51,595 nt of DNA from Yokenella regensburgei ATCC 49455 (GCF_000735455.1 NZ_JMPS01000037.1:1-51595), one strand, 5' to 3'; counted from the first letter of the stretch, positions 28,707 through 39,284 are shown. Numbers and translations are program-made. The notes: generated by a model not told the origin, from the letters alone.

Positions 28707-28716
28707 CGTTCAATCC

Positions 28717-30450
28717 TTACTTAAGCGGCGACTGGGCGCGCTCAATGCCATAACGTTCAATCTCTTTGTACGGCACCGTGGTGGATTTGCGTTTGCGCAC
28801 GTCCACTAAGGTCACGCGGTCGGTACAGGAGTAGCACGGGTCAAGACTCCCGATAATCAACGGCGCATCAGAGATATGGTTGCCGCGTAGCATGTAGCGC
28901 AGCACCGGCCAGTTGGCGTAGGTCGCCGCACGGCAGCGCCAGCGGAACAGCTTCTGGTTATCGCCGAGCATGCTCCAGTGCACGTCTTCACCACGCGGTG
29001 CCTCAACGTAGCCCAGCGCAAACTTATGCGGCTGATAGGTAAAGCCCTCGGTCAGCAGCGGCCCTTCGCCCATGGTTTCCAGCGCATATTCAATCATCGC
29101 CAGCGAGTCAAAGGTCTCTTTTACCCGCACCATCACGCGGGAGAAGACGTCGCCGCCGTCAAAGGCAAACAGGGTTTTCGGCAGGTTGCCGTAGTCGGCG
29201 TACGGGTGGTCAAAACGCATATCGCGCTTGAAGCCGCTGCCACGGATAAGCGGGCCCACCGGGCTGTAGTCGCGCGCCACCTGACGGTCGAGGATCCCCA
29301 CGCCCTGGGTACGCTGTTCGATGTTTGGCGTCGCCATCAGCATCTCAACCAGGTCACTGACCTCGGCACGCATCTCGCGTACCAGCTGCAGCGTTTTAAT
29401 CCGCTGCTCTTTCAGAATGTCGCGGCGAATACCGCCAATCAGGTTCAGGCCGTAGGTTTTACGCGAACCAGTGAGCAGTTCCGCCATGGTCATCGACTTC
29501 TCGCGCACGCGGAAGAACTGCATAAAACCGGTGTCGAAGCCGACAAAGTGACTGGACAGTCCGATATTCAGCAGATGGCTGTGCAGGCGTTCAACCTCCA
29601 GCAGAATCGAGCGAATGGTGTGCGCTCGCTGTGGCACCACGATACCTAAGGCATTTTCAACCGACGTGGCGTAGGCCACGCTGTGGGCAAAGCCGCAAAT
29701 GCCGCACACGCGGTCAGAAAGGAAGGTGACTTCGTTATAGCCCATGCGCGTTTCAGCGAGCTTTTCCATCCCACGGTGTACGTAGAACAGACGGTAATCA
29801 GCATCGACTATCTGCTCGCCGTCGACGAACAGGCGGAAGTGGCCTGGCTCATCGGAGGTGATATGCATCGGGCCTACGGGCACCACGCGCGAACTCTTGT
29901 CACCGTCATTGGTAAACGGATAGGTTTCAGTCTCCGTCGTCGGTGCCGGGCGCTGGCGATAGTCCATCGCATCTTTGCGCAGCGGATACATATCATCCGG
30001 CCAGTCGTCCGGCAGCACCAGACGGCGCTCATCCGGCAGACCCACCGGCGTCAGGCCGTACATGTCGCGGATTTCACGTTCGCCCCACACCGCCGCCGGA
30101 ACGCGTGGCGTGACGGACGGGAACTCAAGAGAGTGATCGACCAGCGCCTTCACCACCACCCAGCACTTCTCGCCCTCTTCCATCGACAGCGCATAGTACA
30201 CGGCGAAATGGCCGTTAAGGGTGCGCTCATCGTTGCCGAACAGCACCGGCAACCAGCCGCCGCACTGGTAGTAAAGAAACTCGACTATCTCCGGCATCAC
30301 GTTCATTTTGACGGTGATGGTGAGCTGGTCGTTGGTCTGGCGTTCTTCATCAAGAATGGCGCCGGGGAATTTCTCCCGCACCGCCGCCACATAGCCCATA
30401 CCACGAAGACCACCCTGCGCCAGGCCGTTCATATATTGTTGATAACTCAC
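28717..30450 (-). CDS. hyfG: Hydrogenase-4 large (NiFe) subunit HyfG
   Basis: This 577-residue precursor holds the NiFe active site. The N-terminal part is NuoC-like ([15 protein letters not shown]) and the rest is NuoD/hydrogenase-like. Nickel ligands are in [11 protein letters not shown] and DPCYSCTDR. The tail after CTDR (VTLVDVRKR...SPLK) is the peptide removed by HycI. The start is GTG at 30450: it overlaps the hyfF stop as GTGA and has GGAG 7 nt upstream; an upstream ATG would overlap hyfF more and lack a site. It is a group 4 hydrogenase that makes H2. Confidence 0.95.
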   Translation of the reverse strand: MSYQQYMNGLAQGGLRGMGYVAAVREKFPGAILDEERQTNDQLTITVKMNVMPEIVEFLYYQCGGWLPVLFGNDERTLNGHFAVYYALSMEEGEKCWVVVKALVDHSLEFPSVTPRVPAAVWGEREIRDMYGLTPVGLPDERRLVLPDDWPDDMYPLRKDAMDYRQRPAPTTETETYPFTNDGDKSSRVVPVGPMHITSDEPGHFRLFVDGEQIVDADYRLFYVHRGMEKLAETRMGYNEVTFLSDRVCGICGFAHSVAYATSVENALGIVVPQRAHTIRSILLEVERLHSHLLNIGLSSHFVGFDTGFMQFFRVREKSMTMAELLTGSRKTYGLNLIGGIRRDILKEQRIKTLQLVREMRAEVSDLVEMLMATPNIEQRTQGVGILDRQVARDYSPVGPLIRGSGFKRDMRFDHPYADYGNLPKTLFAFDGGDVFSRVMVRVKETFDSLAMIEYALETMGEGPLLTEGFTYQPHKFALGYVEAPRGEDVHWSMLGDNQKLFRWRCRAATYANWPVLRYMLRGNHISDAPLIIGSLDPCYSCTDRVTLVDVRKRKSTTVPYKEIERYGIERAQSPLK

Positions 30451-32036
30451 TTCATTTCTCCAGTACACTCACGGGTGCAATCACTGTGATTCGAGGATGT
30501 GGCGCGGCTTGCCGCCCATGGCCATTGAAAGGTTTGCTGCGGCGTGGCCTTCATCACCACCGAGGCGGCGTTTTCCAGCATGCGGCTTACCGGCTGCGGA
30601 ATATGCGTCCCCATAAGCAGCATCAGCACCAGCAGAATCGCCATCGGCAGCGTGGTCAGCAGACCAAGCTCACCGCGGCTGGTGGCTTGTGGGGCGGCAC
30701 CAAACAGCAGACAGGCCACCATGCGTACCAGGCCGCCGAGCACCACGGTTAACAGCAGCAACAGGACGATGGTCAGCCATAAATGCCCGGCTGCCAGCCC
30801 CGCGGTGACGGTCATAAACTCACTGAGGAAGATGTTGAACGGCGGCATCCCGCCGAGCGCCAGCGCGCCGCCCGCCAGCAGTACTGCGCTGAACGGCATC
30901 AGTTTGAGCATGCCGCGCACCACGCCTAAATCACGGGTGCCGTACTTGAGCAGTACGTTACCGGAACCACAGAACAGCAGCGTTTTCGCAAGGCTGTGGT
31001 TGAGGGTGTGCAGCAATGCCGCCAGCACGCCAAGCGGGCCGCCAATCCCTAATGCCACGGCGATAAGCCCCATGTTCTCCACGCTGGAGTAGGCCAGCAG
31101 ACGCTTAATGTCATGCTGTACCAGGATAAAGAACGCCGCCACGGCCACCGACAGCAGGCCGAAAATCAGCAGCAGCGTGCTCGGGAACTGCGGGCCAATG
31201 GCCTGGCTGATGATGATGTAGAAACGAATAATCACCAGCAGCGCGCAGTTGAGCAGCACCGCCGACAACAGTGCACTGGTAGGGCTTGGCGCTTCACTGT
31301 GCGCGTCCGGCAGCCAGGCATGCATCGGGAACAGCCCGGTTTTGGTACCAAAACCAATCAGCACGAACACAAACGCCAGGTGCATCAGCGTTGGGTCAAG
31401 TTCTCCGGCATGCTTCAGGACCTCGGTCCAGAAAATGGCATTGCCAGGATCCGGCATAAAGCTTGCCGCATTGGCGTACACGAGGATGGTGCCGAACAGG
31501 CCAAACGCAACGCCGACGGTACAGATGATGATGTACTTCCACGCCGCTTCCAGCGACGAACGCTGGCCGTAGATCCCCACCAGAAACGCCGAACTGAGGG
31601 TGGTGGCTTCAATGGCTGCCCACATCACAATCAGGTTATTACTAGTCACCACCAGCATCATGGTGAACAGGAACAGATGGAAGAAACCGTAGTAGTTGCA
31701 CAGCGTCGCAACCGAGATTTCCCCTTCGTCTACCTCGTGGCGCATATAACCCATCGAGTACATCCCGGTCAGAAAACCGATAAGGCCAAGGATGCCAAGG
31801 AACAGTGCGCTCAGGCTGTCGACGTGCAGCCACAGGTTGCTGGAGAAAATGTCCCCCTGCTGATACACCGCGCCTACGGCGTAAAAAGTAACGCCGAGGA
31901 GCGCGAGAATACCGATACCGTGCAGCAGCGTGACCGCCGACCGTGCCGCAGCGCCGAGCGGCCTGCAGGCAAACGCCAGCAGCGAAAACAGCAGCGGCGT
32001 GACGATGAGTAAAGTAAAAATAGCATTATGACTCAT
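30447..32036 (-). CDS. hyfF: Hydrogenase-4 membrane subunit HyfF
   Basis: This 529-residue antiporter-like subunit (NuoL/M/N family) has about 14 membrane segments. The Proton_antipo_M region shows [26 protein letters not shown] and the key lysine helix in [16 protein letters not shown]. Together with HyfB and HyfD it gives hydrogenase-4 three antiporter-type subunits, which suggests proton or sodium pumping coupled to H2 production. E. coli HyfF has 526 residues. The soluble C-terminus ([15 protein letters not shown]) is less conserved. It is 4 nt downstream of hyfE. Confidence 0.94.
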   Translation of the reverse strand: MSHNAIFTLLIVTPLLFSLLAFACRPLGAAARSAVTLLHGIGILALLGVTFYAVGAVYQQGDIFSSNLWLHVDSLSALFLGILGLIGFLTGMYSMGYMRHEVDEGEISVATLCNYYGFFHLFLFTMMLVVTSNNLIVMWAAIEATTLSSAFLVGIYGQRSSLEAAWKYIIICTVGVAFGLFGTILVYANAASFMPDPGNAIFWTEVLKHAGELDPTLMHLAFVFVLIGFGTKTGLFPMHAWLPDAHSEAPSPTSALLSAVLLNCALLVIIRFYIIISQAIGPQFPSTLLLIFGLLSVAVAAFFILVQHDIKRLLAYSSVENMGLIAVALGIGGPLGVLAALLHTLNHSLAKTLLFCGSGNVLLKYGTRDLGVVRGMLKLMPFSAVLLAGGALALGGMPPFNIFLSEFMTVTAGLAAGHLWLTIVLLLLLTVVLGGLVRMVACLLFGAAPQATSRGELGLLTTLPMAILLVLMLLMGTHIPQPVSRMLENAASVVMKATPQQTFQWPWAASRATSSNHSDCTRECTGEMK

Positions 32037-32040
32037 GGTG

Positions 32041-32694
32041 TTATCCCTTCAGCGCCGTCAGTTTATTCACATCCAGCGTGCCGAGCGTGCGCCAGATTTT
32101 CCTCACCAGCAGCACCATGACGATCACCGCAAAGATAGCGTCAGTGGCAATCCCAATCTCCACCAGCTCCGGCGCTTTGTTCGCCAGCAGGGCGAGCACC
32201 AGGTGGGAGCCGTTCTCCATCAGGCAGTAGCCAAACACCTGCTTAAGGATGTTGCGTTGGGTCACGATGCACAGCAGCCCCAGCAGGAAGTGACCCAGCG
32301 CCACCGCCAGAGCAGGCTTCAGCTCGTGCAGCAGCGGCAGCGCCACCGGGCGCACCACAAACCAGCACAGCACCACGATCACCGCTGCGGCAACCATCAG
32401 CATTGCCGGGCTTATCAGGCTCACATCGGCTGCAGGGTCGGAGATCTTACGCAGGGCAAAGCCCATGATCAGCGGCACCAGCACCACCTTGGTGAGAAAC
32501 GCGCTAAACGACCACATCAGCAGTTGTTCAGAATCCAGCGTTCTCGAGAGGGTGAAGAAAATCAGCACCAGCACCAGAGATTGCAGGGCGTAGAACCAGC
32601 AGGAACTACGCGGATGCCTGGCACCAATCACCAGCAGTGATGTCACCATCATCAGCCCGGCGAGATTATTAACAATTAAGGCTCCGGTCATCAT
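32041..32694 (-). CDS. hyfE: Hydrogenase-4 membrane subunit HyfE
   Basis: This 217-residue membrane protein (E. coli HyfE 216) has about seven hydrophobic segments. Its C-terminal half resembles NuoK ([28 protein letters not shown], including the buried glutamate). HyfE exists only in hydrogenase-4-type complexes and has no counterpart in the simpler hyc operon, so it is one of the genes that identify this cluster as hyf. It is spaced 8 nt from hyfD and 4 nt from hyfF. Confidence 0.93.
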   Translation of the reverse strand: MMTGALIVNNLAGLMMVTSLLVIGARHPRSSCWFYALQSLVLVLIFFTLSRTLDSEQLLMWSFSAFLTKVVLVPLIMGFALRKISDPAADVSLISPAMLMVAAAVIVVLCWFVVRPVALPLLHELKPALAVALGHFLLGLLCIVTQRNILKQVFGYCLMENGSHLVLALLANKAPELVEIGIATDAIFAVIVMVLLVRKIWRTLGTLDVNKLTALKG

Positions 32695-32702
32695 CGACTC
32701 CC

Positions 32703-34145
32703 TTAGTTAAGCCAGAGGGCAGCAATGACGCTCGAGCACAGCGACATCACTATCAGCACGACCAATACCACACGCATTGCCAGCGGCAGCGGCGACATCT
32801 GCGCCACTTCCGGGCTCGGCTCACCGGGCACCACGCGACCAAACCAGTAAATCAGCCAGCCGAAGCTTGCCACCGACTCAATCAGTGCCAGCACCATGAC
32901 CGGGATCAGCGCCCAGTCGTGGGTGGAGAGTGAGAAACCGGCGGCAAAAATCGGGAATTTACTGAAAAATCCGTTGAATGGCGGCACCCCGGCAATCGCC
33001 AGCGCGGCGGCGCAAAAGCCGATACCGAGCAGCGGAGATTTCCCCATCACGCCGCGCAGTTTCGGCAGCAGGCGCGTACCGCAGCTGTAGCTGAACGCCC
33101 CGGCAACGAGGAAGAACAGGCTCTTGGCGAACGCGTGGTTGAAGATGTAGGCGATACCGCCGTCGAAGGCCTCTTTCGAGCCCAGCACCGCCAGCGACAG
33201 CGCGAGGAAGATCCAGGCGAGCTGCGCAATGGTGGACCACGCCAGCAGGCGCTTCATATCTTTCTGCGGCAGATACATCATAAAGCCGTAGATAAGGGTG
33301 ATGGTCGCCATCACGATACCGACCCAGCCAATCACGTGCGGCACATTGCCGCCGTCAATAATGGCGCGGGCAAAGATATAAACCCCGACTTTGACCATAG
33401 AAGCGGCGTGCAGGTAAGCACTCACCGGGGTAGGTGCTTCCATCGCGTCCGGCAGCCAGGCCTGCAACGGCAGCTGCGCCGATTTCCCCCATGCGGCGAA
33501 CAGGATCCCGCCGTAGACGATGTAGCTGGCGCTGCCGGAAAGCTCGCGGAGCGCGCTCAGGGCAAATGTCCCGGTGTTGAGGAACAGCGTGGCCGCCGCC
33601 AGATACAGCCCCAGTGAAGCCACGTGAGTGATCAGCAGCGCTTTCATTGCCGAACGCTGGGATTTTGGCGTCTGGTAGTAACCAATCAGCGCCCAGGAAC
33701 AGCCGCCGGTAATTTCGAAGAACAGCAGTTGCCCAAGCAGCGTGGATGAAAGCACCAGCCCGGCCATCGCGCCGATAAAGATAAGCAGAAACGCGTAGTA
33801 GCGATTGCCGCCATCATGCGGATGCTCACGGTTGCCGGTGGTCAGATAACCGGTCGAGTACAGGCTAACCAGCAGGCCAAGGAACACCACCGCAAACACA
33901 ATCAGCGTGCTTATCCGGTCGATAGTGAAGCCGAAGAGCGCCACGCCGTGATAGCTCGCAAGCGTTACCGTTTGGGCGACCTTTCCGCCCACCAGAAATT
34001 GCCAGCCGAGCGCCACGGTGCCAAGGGTTGCCAGCAGCGCAAACAGGGTACAGATAATGCGCGCCCGGCGCTGGGGCAGACAGGCCGTCAGCAGTGCGCC
34101 GATAAACGGCAGCAGCAGGGTCGTCAGCGCTATTTTTTCCATCAT
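32703..34145 (-). CDS. hyfD: Hydrogenase-4 membrane subunit HyfD
   Basis: This 480-residue antiporter-like subunit (E. coli HyfD 479) has about 14 membrane segments. Signatures are SAQLPLQAWLPDAMEAPTPVSAYLHAASMVKVGVY and DMKRLLAWSTIAQLAW. It is a NuoL/M-type ion-translocating module absent from the hyc operon. The start is ATG at 34145 with AGGAG 8 nt upstream; the next codon is also ATG. It lies 12 nt downstream of hyfC. Confidence 0.94.
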   Translation of the reverse strand: MMEKIALTTLLLPFIGALLTACLPQRRARIICTLFALLATLGTVALGWQFLVGGKVAQTVTLASYHGVALFGFTIDRISTLIVFAVVFLGLLVSLYSTGYLTTGNREHPHDGGNRYYAFLLIFIGAMAGLVLSSTLLGQLLFFEITGGCSWALIGYYQTPKSQRSAMKALLITHVASLGLYLAAATLFLNTGTFALSALRELSGSASYIVYGGILFAAWGKSAQLPLQAWLPDAMEAPTPVSAYLHAASMVKVGVYIFARAIIDGGNVPHVIGWVGIVMATITLIYGFMMYLPQKDMKRLLAWSTIAQLAWIFLALSLAVLGSKEAFDGGIAYIFNHAFAKSLFFLVAGAFSYSCGTRLLPKLRGVMGKSPLLGIGFCAAALAIAGVPPFNGFFSKFPIFAAGFSLSTHDWALIPVMVLALIESVASFGWLIYWFGRVVPGEPSPEVAQMSPLPLAMRVVLVVLIVMSLCSSVIAALWLN

Positions 34146-34157
34146 TGAGTGCGCTCC

Positions 34158-35108
34158 TTACAGACCGGTAAAGTAAAAGACGAAGGCCAGCACCGCGACG
34201 CCGAAACCAAGCCAGGTCACGCGGTGGGTCAACAGAAAGCGTCCGCGCGCCAGCGAGTTCTCAACGATGGAGGCCAGCACAAACACCACCACCAGCTTGA
34301 TGAGCATCACCACCAGCGCCAGCAGCAAGGCCGATGCCGTAAAGCTCGTCGCTTTGCCAAACGGAATGAACACCGCGAGGAACATTTCGGCGACCACCAC
34401 CTGCTTGAGGCCAATCCCCCACTTCACCAGCGCAAAGTCGGAGCCGGAATACTCGGTCAGTGGCCCTTCCTGCAGCTCCTGCTCGGCTTCCGCAACGTCG
34501 AACGGGATTTTGCCCATTTCGATAAATGCGGCAAATCCGCAGGCGAGGAAGGCCATGAAAATCGCCAGTGGTGAAGACCAGCCTTCTGACAGCACGGCGC
34601 TGATGGTGCCAATATTGGTAGAACCGACAATCAGCGCCACCACCAGCAGGCCGAGGATTAAAATCGGCTCCACCAGGATGCCAAGCGTCAGCTCGCGGCT
34701 GGCGCCAATTCCGGCGAAGGTGCTGCTGCTGTCGAGCCCGGAAAGCGAAAAGAAGAAGCGGAACAACGCAAACAGGTACAGCAGGGTTATCAGGTCTCCC
34801 GCCCCGCCGAACGGCGAGGTGCGGGTAAAGACCGGCAGCGCCATCGCCACCAGCAGCATGCTGCTGAGCAGCACCCACGGCATAACGCGGAACATTGCGC
34901 CGGACTGCTTCGGCCCTACCGGCTGGCGCTTCATGAGCTTGCCGAGGTCCCGGTAGTCCTGAAGAATGCCCGGGCCACGGCGCGACTGCATTCGTGCGCG
35001 GATCTGGCGGGAAATGCCGGTCATCAGCGGCGTCAGCGCCAGCAGCACCGCTGCCTGGCAGAGCGCAAACAGCCCCATTCCCCACTCTGGCGTTTGTTGG
35101 ATTAACAT
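34158..35108 (-). CDS. hyfC: Hydrogenase-4 membrane anchor subunit HyfC
   Basis: This 316-residue NuoH-like subunit has about eight membrane segments. It joins the soluble arm to the membrane arm. Conserved segments are SRRGPGILQDYRDLGKLMKRQ, CGFAAFIEMGKIPFDVAEAEQELQEGPLTEYSG and LARGRFLLTHRVTWLGF. The acidic EAEQELQEG loop faces the hydrogenase module. It lies 10 nt downstream of hyfB. Confidence 0.93.
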   Translation of the reverse strand: MLIQQTPEWGMGLFALCQAAVLLALTPLMTGISRQIRARMQSRRGPGILQDYRDLGKLMKRQPVGPKQSGAMFRVMPWVLLSSMLLVAMALPVFTRTSPFGGAGDLITLLYLFALFRFFFSLSGLDSSSTFAGIGASRELTLGILVEPILILGLLVVALIVGSTNIGTISAVLSEGWSSPLAIFMAFLACGFAAFIEMGKIPFDVAEAEQELQEGPLTEYSGSDFALVKWGIGLKQVVVAEMFLAVFIPFGKATSFTASALLLALVVMLIKLVVVFVLASIVENSLARGRFLLTHRVTWLGFGVAVLAFVFYFTGL

Positions 35109-35118
35109 CTCATTCTCC

Positions 35119-37134
35119 TCACAGGGCCACGGTCAGTAACAGAACGACCAGCGCCACCACCACGTACAGGCAGTAGAGGCGGAAGTCCCCGCTCTGCATC
35201 CGCTGGATCCCGGCACCCATCCGCTGAACCAGGCGCACCAGCGGCCAGATAATGCGATCGTCCCAGAACGGTTCGACCGCCGCGGCGCCTTCGGTAACTT
35301 TCGTCAGGCTGCGGTTTAGCCGTGCAGAAGGATCAAGCTGCTTACGCATCCGGTACAACGGAGCGAACATCACCCGCAGCGGCTGGGTAAAGCTGCCTGC
35401 GGAAGCAGACATCGCCTCTTCCCACGCGTAGCCACAGGCCCACGGCTCACCGCGGCGGCGAAACGCACCACGCTCACCACGCAGCGCCCACCACACCGCA
35501 AGCGGCAGTACCGGCAGCGCAATCAGCAGCAGGAACGAGACCGCCGGAGAGAGCATCGCCTGTCCGCTGCTTCCCGGCTGCAGCACCATGTTGCTTGCCA
35601 CGGTCACCTCGGCACCGTGGGTCAGCGAAGCCGCCACCTGCGCCAATACCGGAGCCACGACGGAAGCCCCGACGCCCAGCGCCACGCACAGCAGCGCCAT
35701 GACGATCATCGCCGCAGTCATCGGCCACGGCACCTCACGCGCATGCTCCGCCTGCTCGCTGCGCGCACCGCCGCAGAAGCTAATTCCGTAAACTTTGACG
35801 AAGCACATCGCCGCCAGCGCACCGGTTATCGCCAGCATGACGATGGCTACCGGCCCCGCCAGACGCATAGCGAAATCGCCGTCGTGACTCATGGTGAAGA
35901 GCGACTGATAGGTAAACCACTCGCTGACGAAGCCGTTCAGCGGTGGCAATGCAGAAATGGACATACAGCCGATGAGGAAAGCAGCACCGGTAAGCGGCAT
36001 CAGCTTCGCGAGACCGCCCATTTTTTCCATATCACGGGTGTGAACGCGGAAGATAACCGCCCCGGCGCCAAGGAACAGCAGGCCTTTAAACAGAGCATGA
36101 TTCAAAAGGTGGAACAGTGCGCCAAGCAGGCCAATGACCGCCAGCACCGGGTGATGGCTGGCAATGCCGACCATTCCAACGCCAACGCCCATCAGGATGA
36201 TGCCGATGTTCTCAACCGTGTGCCACGCCAGCAGGCGTTTGATATCGTGTTCGGCCAGCGCATACAGCACGCCCAGCACCGAAGATACCGCGCCAAAGGC
36301 CAGCACCAGAATGCCCCACCAGCTCTGGCTTGCACCGAGCAGGTCGATACCCACTTTAATGATACCGAAGATCCCGACCTTCACCATCACCCCGGACATC
36401 AGCGCGGAGGCATGGGAAGGCGCCGCCGGGTGCGCCTTCGGCAGCCAGCTATGCAAGGGCAACATACCGGCTTTGGCACCAAACCCGAGGAACGCGAGGA
36501 TAAAGACGACCGATGCCATTACCGGGTTCAGATTCAGGTGACGGAACGATTCAAACTCGAGGCTGCCGCTTTCGCGCCACATCAGGAAGAAGGCCACCAT
36601 GATGAGCACCGAACCGGCATGGGCGATAAAGAAGTAGAGCAAGCCCGCTTTAATGGACTCTTCGCTCTGGTCGGCAATCACCAGGAACCACGATGCCAGC
36701 GACATCATTTCAAACAGAATGATGAACCAGAAGCCGTTATCCATCACCATCAGGCCAACCATCGAGGCGATGAACAGATTCATAAAGAAGCCCATCGACG
36801 CAGCACCTTTGCCAAGATACTCCTCCATATAGGAAAGCGAGTAGAGCGCGCAAAGGGTGACCAGCAGCGAGATGACCATCACCATGAAGGCGGCCAGGCT
36901 GTCCATACGGACGCTAAATGAGGCAAACGAGAACGGCCCCGTCGCGCTCCAGGTCAGCACCTCGCCACCTAACAAGACCGGCAGCGCGCTGCAAAGCCCG
37001 AGGATCCCGCCCACGATGGCGCACAGCCCGGCAATGCGGATAGCGCCCCGCTCGTTATTCTGCAGCAGCAGCGAAATCACCCCACCGGCGACATACAGCA
37101 CCACAGACCACATCAGTAATTGCAGTGAATCCAT
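35119..37134 (-). CDS. hyfB: Hydrogenase-4 membrane subunit HyfB
   Basis: This 671-residue antiporter-like subunit (E. coli HyfB 672) has about 16 membrane segments and a C-terminal lateral region. Core motifs are AGMLPLHSWLPKAHPAAPSHASALMSGVMVKVG and [19 protein letters not shown], with the conserved lysines and histidine of proton channels. The C-terminal GERGAFRRRGEPWACGYAWEEAMSASAGSF is typical of HycC/HyfB. Its start overlaps the hyfA stop by one nucleotide (TGATG). Confidence 0.95.
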   Translation of the reverse strand: MDSLQLLMWSVVLYVAGGVISLLLQNNERGAIRIAGLCAIVGGILGLCSALPVLLGGEVLTWSATGPFSFASFSVRMDSLAAFMVMVISLLVTLCALYSLSYMEEYLGKGAASMGFFMNLFIASMVGLMVMDNGFWFIILFEMMSLASWFLVIADQSEESIKAGLLYFFIAHAGSVLIMVAFFLMWRESGSLEFESFRHLNLNPVMASVVFILAFLGFGAKAGMLPLHSWLPKAHPAAPSHASALMSGVMVKVGIFGIIKVGIDLLGASQSWWGILVLAFGAVSSVLGVLYALAEHDIKRLLAWHTVENIGIILMGVGVGMVGIASHHPVLAVIGLLGALFHLLNHALFKGLLFLGAGAVIFRVHTRDMEKMGGLAKLMPLTGAAFLIGCMSISALPPLNGFVSEWFTYQSLFTMSHDGDFAMRLAGPVAIVMLAITGALAAMCFVKVYGISFCGGARSEQAEHAREVPWPMTAAMIVMALLCVALGVGASVVAPVLAQVAASLTHGAEVTVASNMVLQPGSSGQAMLSPAVSFLLLIALPVLPLAVWWALRGERGAFRRRGEPWACGYAWEEAMSASAGSFTQPLRVMFAPLYRMRKQLDPSARLNRSLTKVTEGAAAVEPFWDDRIIWPLVRLVQRMGAGIQRMQSGDFRLYCLYVVVALVVLLLTVAL

Positions 37135-37754
37135 CAGTTTTGCTCCCCTGTAAGGTTAGCCATGCCCGGCAGCGCATCCGGCATCGACAGCGCCGTCAGC
37201 GCCCGGCGCTGCTGCATCTGTGCGTCTACCGATTCAGGCTCGATCAGGTGCAGCGCGTGCGTTGGACAAGAGCGAATGCAGGCAGGCCCTTCCGGCAGGA
37301 AATGGCACAGATCGCACTTCACCGCGATGCTGCGGATACCCGCGTCCCAGCTCAGGAACGGGTTTATCCCCTCCGGACTTGCCGGGACGTCGCCGAGCAG
37401 CGAAACGGGTACCACGTGTTCGTACTGGCGGGGCACGTCCACCGGCGTACTGCCTGCCGGAGTAATGGCGCCAAAGGGGCACACCAGGCCGCAGAGCTTG
37501 CAGCCAATGCACAGGCTCTCATTAAGCTGAACGCCGCCGTCTTCGAAGGCGATAGCGTTCACCGGGCACACCTGTTTGCAGGGTGCGTCTTCGCAATGAC
37601 GACACAGCATCGGCGCAGTGCTGTTTCCGGTTCGCGTCATCGTAAGCCTGGGATGTTGCTGTAACCCCTGCGCTTTGTGGACATCCGTGCATGCCGCGAG
37701 GCAGGTATTGCATCCGATGCACCACTGAGGATCCGCAATCACAAAGCGGTTCAT
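37134..37754 (-). CDS. hyfA: Hydrogenase-4 electron transfer subunit HyfA
   Basis: This 206-residue ferredoxin-type subunit has four [4Fe-4S] motifs: CIGCNTCLAAC, CRHCEDAPCKQVCP, CIGCKLCGLVCP and CDLCHFLPEGPACIRSCP. It accepts electrons from formate dehydrogenase H and passes them to HyfH. It is the first gene of the ten-gene operon and starts about 40 bp downstream of a near-perfect sigma-54 promoter. E. coli HyfA has 205 residues. It is homologous to HydN upstream in this window. Confidence 0.94.
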   Translation of the reverse strand: MNRFVIADPQWCIGCNTCLAACTDVHKAQGLQQHPRLTMTRTGNSTAPMLCRHCEDAPCKQVCPVNAIAFEDGGVQLNESLCIGCKLCGLVCPFGAITPAGSTPVDVPRQYEHVVPVSLLGDVPASPEGINPFLSWDAGIRSIAVKCDLCHFLPEGPACIRSCPTHALHLIEPESVDAQMQQRRALTALSMPDALPGMANLTGEQN

Positions 37755-37795
37755 GTGTATTCCTCTGAAGCTGAAGAAAATGATCTCGCTGGATT

Positions 37796-37811
37796 AGCAA
37801 ATCCCGTGCCA
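37796..37811 (-). promoter_or_regulatory. Sigma-54 promoter of the hyf operon
   Basis: The minus strand reads TGGCACGGGATTTGCT, a near-perfect match to TGGCACG-N4-TTGCW, with GG and GC 10 bp apart. The hyfA start is 42 bp downstream. It is divergent from the hypA promoter. Confidence 0.9.
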
Positions 37812-37868
37812 TTTAATTATTTGCAATAAAATCAAATAAATATACAAAACAAGCACTCATGGGAGGGT

Positions 37869-37960
37869 GTCATCGACAGCGTGACGACGTTTGTGACGAT
37901 GGCAATTTCCCGGTTTCCCTGTCGCCGTCATTAGTGGCGAAGCATCGTCATAAGTGTCAC
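37869..37960. promoter_or_regulatory. Shared control region of hyf and hyp with FhlA/HyfR-type sites
   Basis: This 303-bp gap between hyfA and hypA has no gene (in particular no hycA). It holds several copies of a TGACGA/TCATCG word: gtcatcg at 37869, gtgacgac at 37881, TTTGTGACGATG at 37890-37901 (identical to the hydN upstream palindrome) and CATCGTCA at 37943-37950. The words lie between the divergent sigma-54 promoters at 37796-37811 and 38012-38027, as expected for an enhancer serving both operons. Confidence 0.6.
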
Positions 37961-38011
37961 TTCCGGAGTGTCATCCAGACTGTTATCCTTAATAATCATG
38001 TGGATACAAGA

Positions 38012-38027
38012 TGGCCTGTATTTTGCA
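38012..38027 (+). promoter_or_regulatory. Sigma-54 promoter of hypABCDE-fhlA
   Basis: TGGCCTGTATTTTGCA has invariant GG and GC with 10-bp spacing. The hypA start is 31 bp downstream. In E. coli the hyp operon has an equivalent sigma-54 promoter activated by FhlA. Confidence 0.87.
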
Positions 38028-38057
38028 CCTCCCCGGCGAATTGCAGACGGAGGCACG

Positions 38058-38408
38058 ATGCACGAAATCACCCTTTGCCAGCGGGCGCTGGAAATTGTTG
38101 AACAACAGGCCATGGCGCACGGTGCCAAACGCGTCACCGGGGTATGGTTGAAGGTCGGAGCGTTTTCCTGCGTCGAACCCAGCGCCCTGACCTTCTGCTT
38201 TGAGCTGGTGTGTCGTGACACCCTGGCTGAAGGCAGTCAATTGCACATTGAAGAACAACAGGCGGAGTGCTGGTGCGAACAGTGTCAGCAATACGTTCAG
38301 CTGATATCACAGCACGTGCGGCGCTGCCCGCAGTGCCAGAGCGATTCGCTGCAGATCGTGGCGGACGACGGTATGCAGATCCAGCGCATAGAAATAGAGA
38401 AGGAATAA
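38058..38408 (+). CDS. hypA: Hydrogenase nickel insertion protein HypA
   Basis: This 116-residue protein has the E. coli length. The start MHEITLCQRALEIVEQQ is fixed by the invariant N-terminal MHE, whose histidine binds nickel; longer in-frame starts would destroy it. Two CxxC pairs, CWCEQC and CPQC, form the zinc site. It delivers nickel with HypB to the large subunit. The ribosome site GGAGG lies just upstream. It is the first gene of the hyp-fhlA operon. Confidence 0.96.
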   Translation: MHEITLCQRALEIVEQQAMAHGAKRVTGVWLKVGAFSCVEPSALTFCFELVCRDTLAEGSQLHIEEQQAECWCEQCQQYVQLISQHVRRCPQCQSDSLQIVADDGMQIQRIEIEKE

Positions 38409-38411
38409 GTT

Positions 38412-39284
38412 ATGTGTACCACTTGCGGTTGCGGTGAAGGCAACCTGTATATTGAAGGTGACGAACGTAATCCCCATTCGGCGTTTCGCAGCGCTCCTTT
38501 CGCGCCGGCCGCACGGCCAACGATGACGATAACCGGCGTCAAAACCCAGGACTTTACGCCGAGCCAGGATGAGCAAGGTGACCTCCACTACGGCCATGGT
38601 GAAGCCGGTACCCACGCACCGGGCATGAGCCAGCGGCGGATGCTCGAAGTTGAAATCGACGTTCTGGAGAAGAATAACCATCTGGCAGCCCGCAACCGCG
38701 CGCGCTTTGCCGCCCAAAAACAGCTGGTGCTGAACCTGGTATCCAGCCCTGGCTCCGGTAAAACCACTCTGCTTACCGAAACGCTGCAGCGCCTGAAAAA
38801 CCAGGTCCCCTGCGCGGTCATCGAAGGCGACCAGCAGACGGTGAACGACGCCGCCCGCATTCGTGCCACGGGTACACCGGCGATTCAGGTCAATACCGGC
38901 AAAGGCTGTCACCTCGACGCGCAGATGATTGCCGACGCCGCGCCGCGCCTGCCGCTGGAATCTGGCGGCATTCTGTTTATTGAAAACGTCGGCAACCTGG
39001 TGTGCCCGGCGAGTTTCGATCTCGGCGAGCGGCACAAAGTGGCGGTGCTCTCCGTGACCGAAGGCGAAGACAAACCGCTCAAGTACCCGCATATGTTTGC
39101 CGCCGCCTCGCTGATGCTGCTCAACAAAATCGATTTACTGCCGTATCTCAACTTCGACGTCGAGAAGTGCCTGGCCTATGCCCGGGAAGTGAACCCGCAG
39201 ATTGAAATTCTGCTTATCTCCGCCACCAGCGGTGAAGGCATGGCCGAGTGGCTCGACTGGCTGGAGACGCAGCGATGTGCATAG
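38412..39284 (+). CDS. hypB: Hydrogenase nickel GTPase HypB
   Basis: This 290-residue GTPase has the same length as E. coli HypB. The N-terminal nickel-binding motif [10 protein letters not shown] is intact. A histidine-containing linker ([14 protein letters not shown]) follows. The G domain has the P-loop [10 protein letters not shown], then EGDQQT, a metal site GKGCHLDA (Cys-His) and NKIDLL. It drives nickel insertion by GTP hydrolysis with HypA. It begins 3 nt after the hypA stop and overlaps hypC by 10 nt. Confidence 0.97.
   Translation: MCTTCGCGEGNLYIEGDERNPHSAFRSAPFAPAARPTMTITGVKTQDFTPSQDEQGDLHYGHGEAGTHAPGMSQRRMLEVEIDVLEKNNHLAARNRARFAAQKQLVLNLVSSPGSGKTTLLTETLQRLKNQVPCAVIEGDQQTVNDAARIRATGTPAIQVNTGKGCHLDAQMIADAAPRLPLESGGILFIENVGNLVCPASFDLGERHKVAVLSVTEGEDKPLKYPHMFAAASLMLLNKIDLLPYLNFDVEKCLAYAREVNPQIEILLISATSGEGMAEWLDWLETQRCA

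Noticed and set aside
31113-32012. A 299-codon open frame antisense to hyfF
   Set aside because: It has the same His/Gln/Arg-rich shadow composition and no start signals; hyfF is a certain gene.
35617-36921. A 434-codon open frame antisense to hyfB
   Set aside because: It is a shadow of a high-GC membrane-protein gene, extremely rich in His, Gln, Asp and Arg, with no family pattern. The hyfB frame fully explains the sequence.
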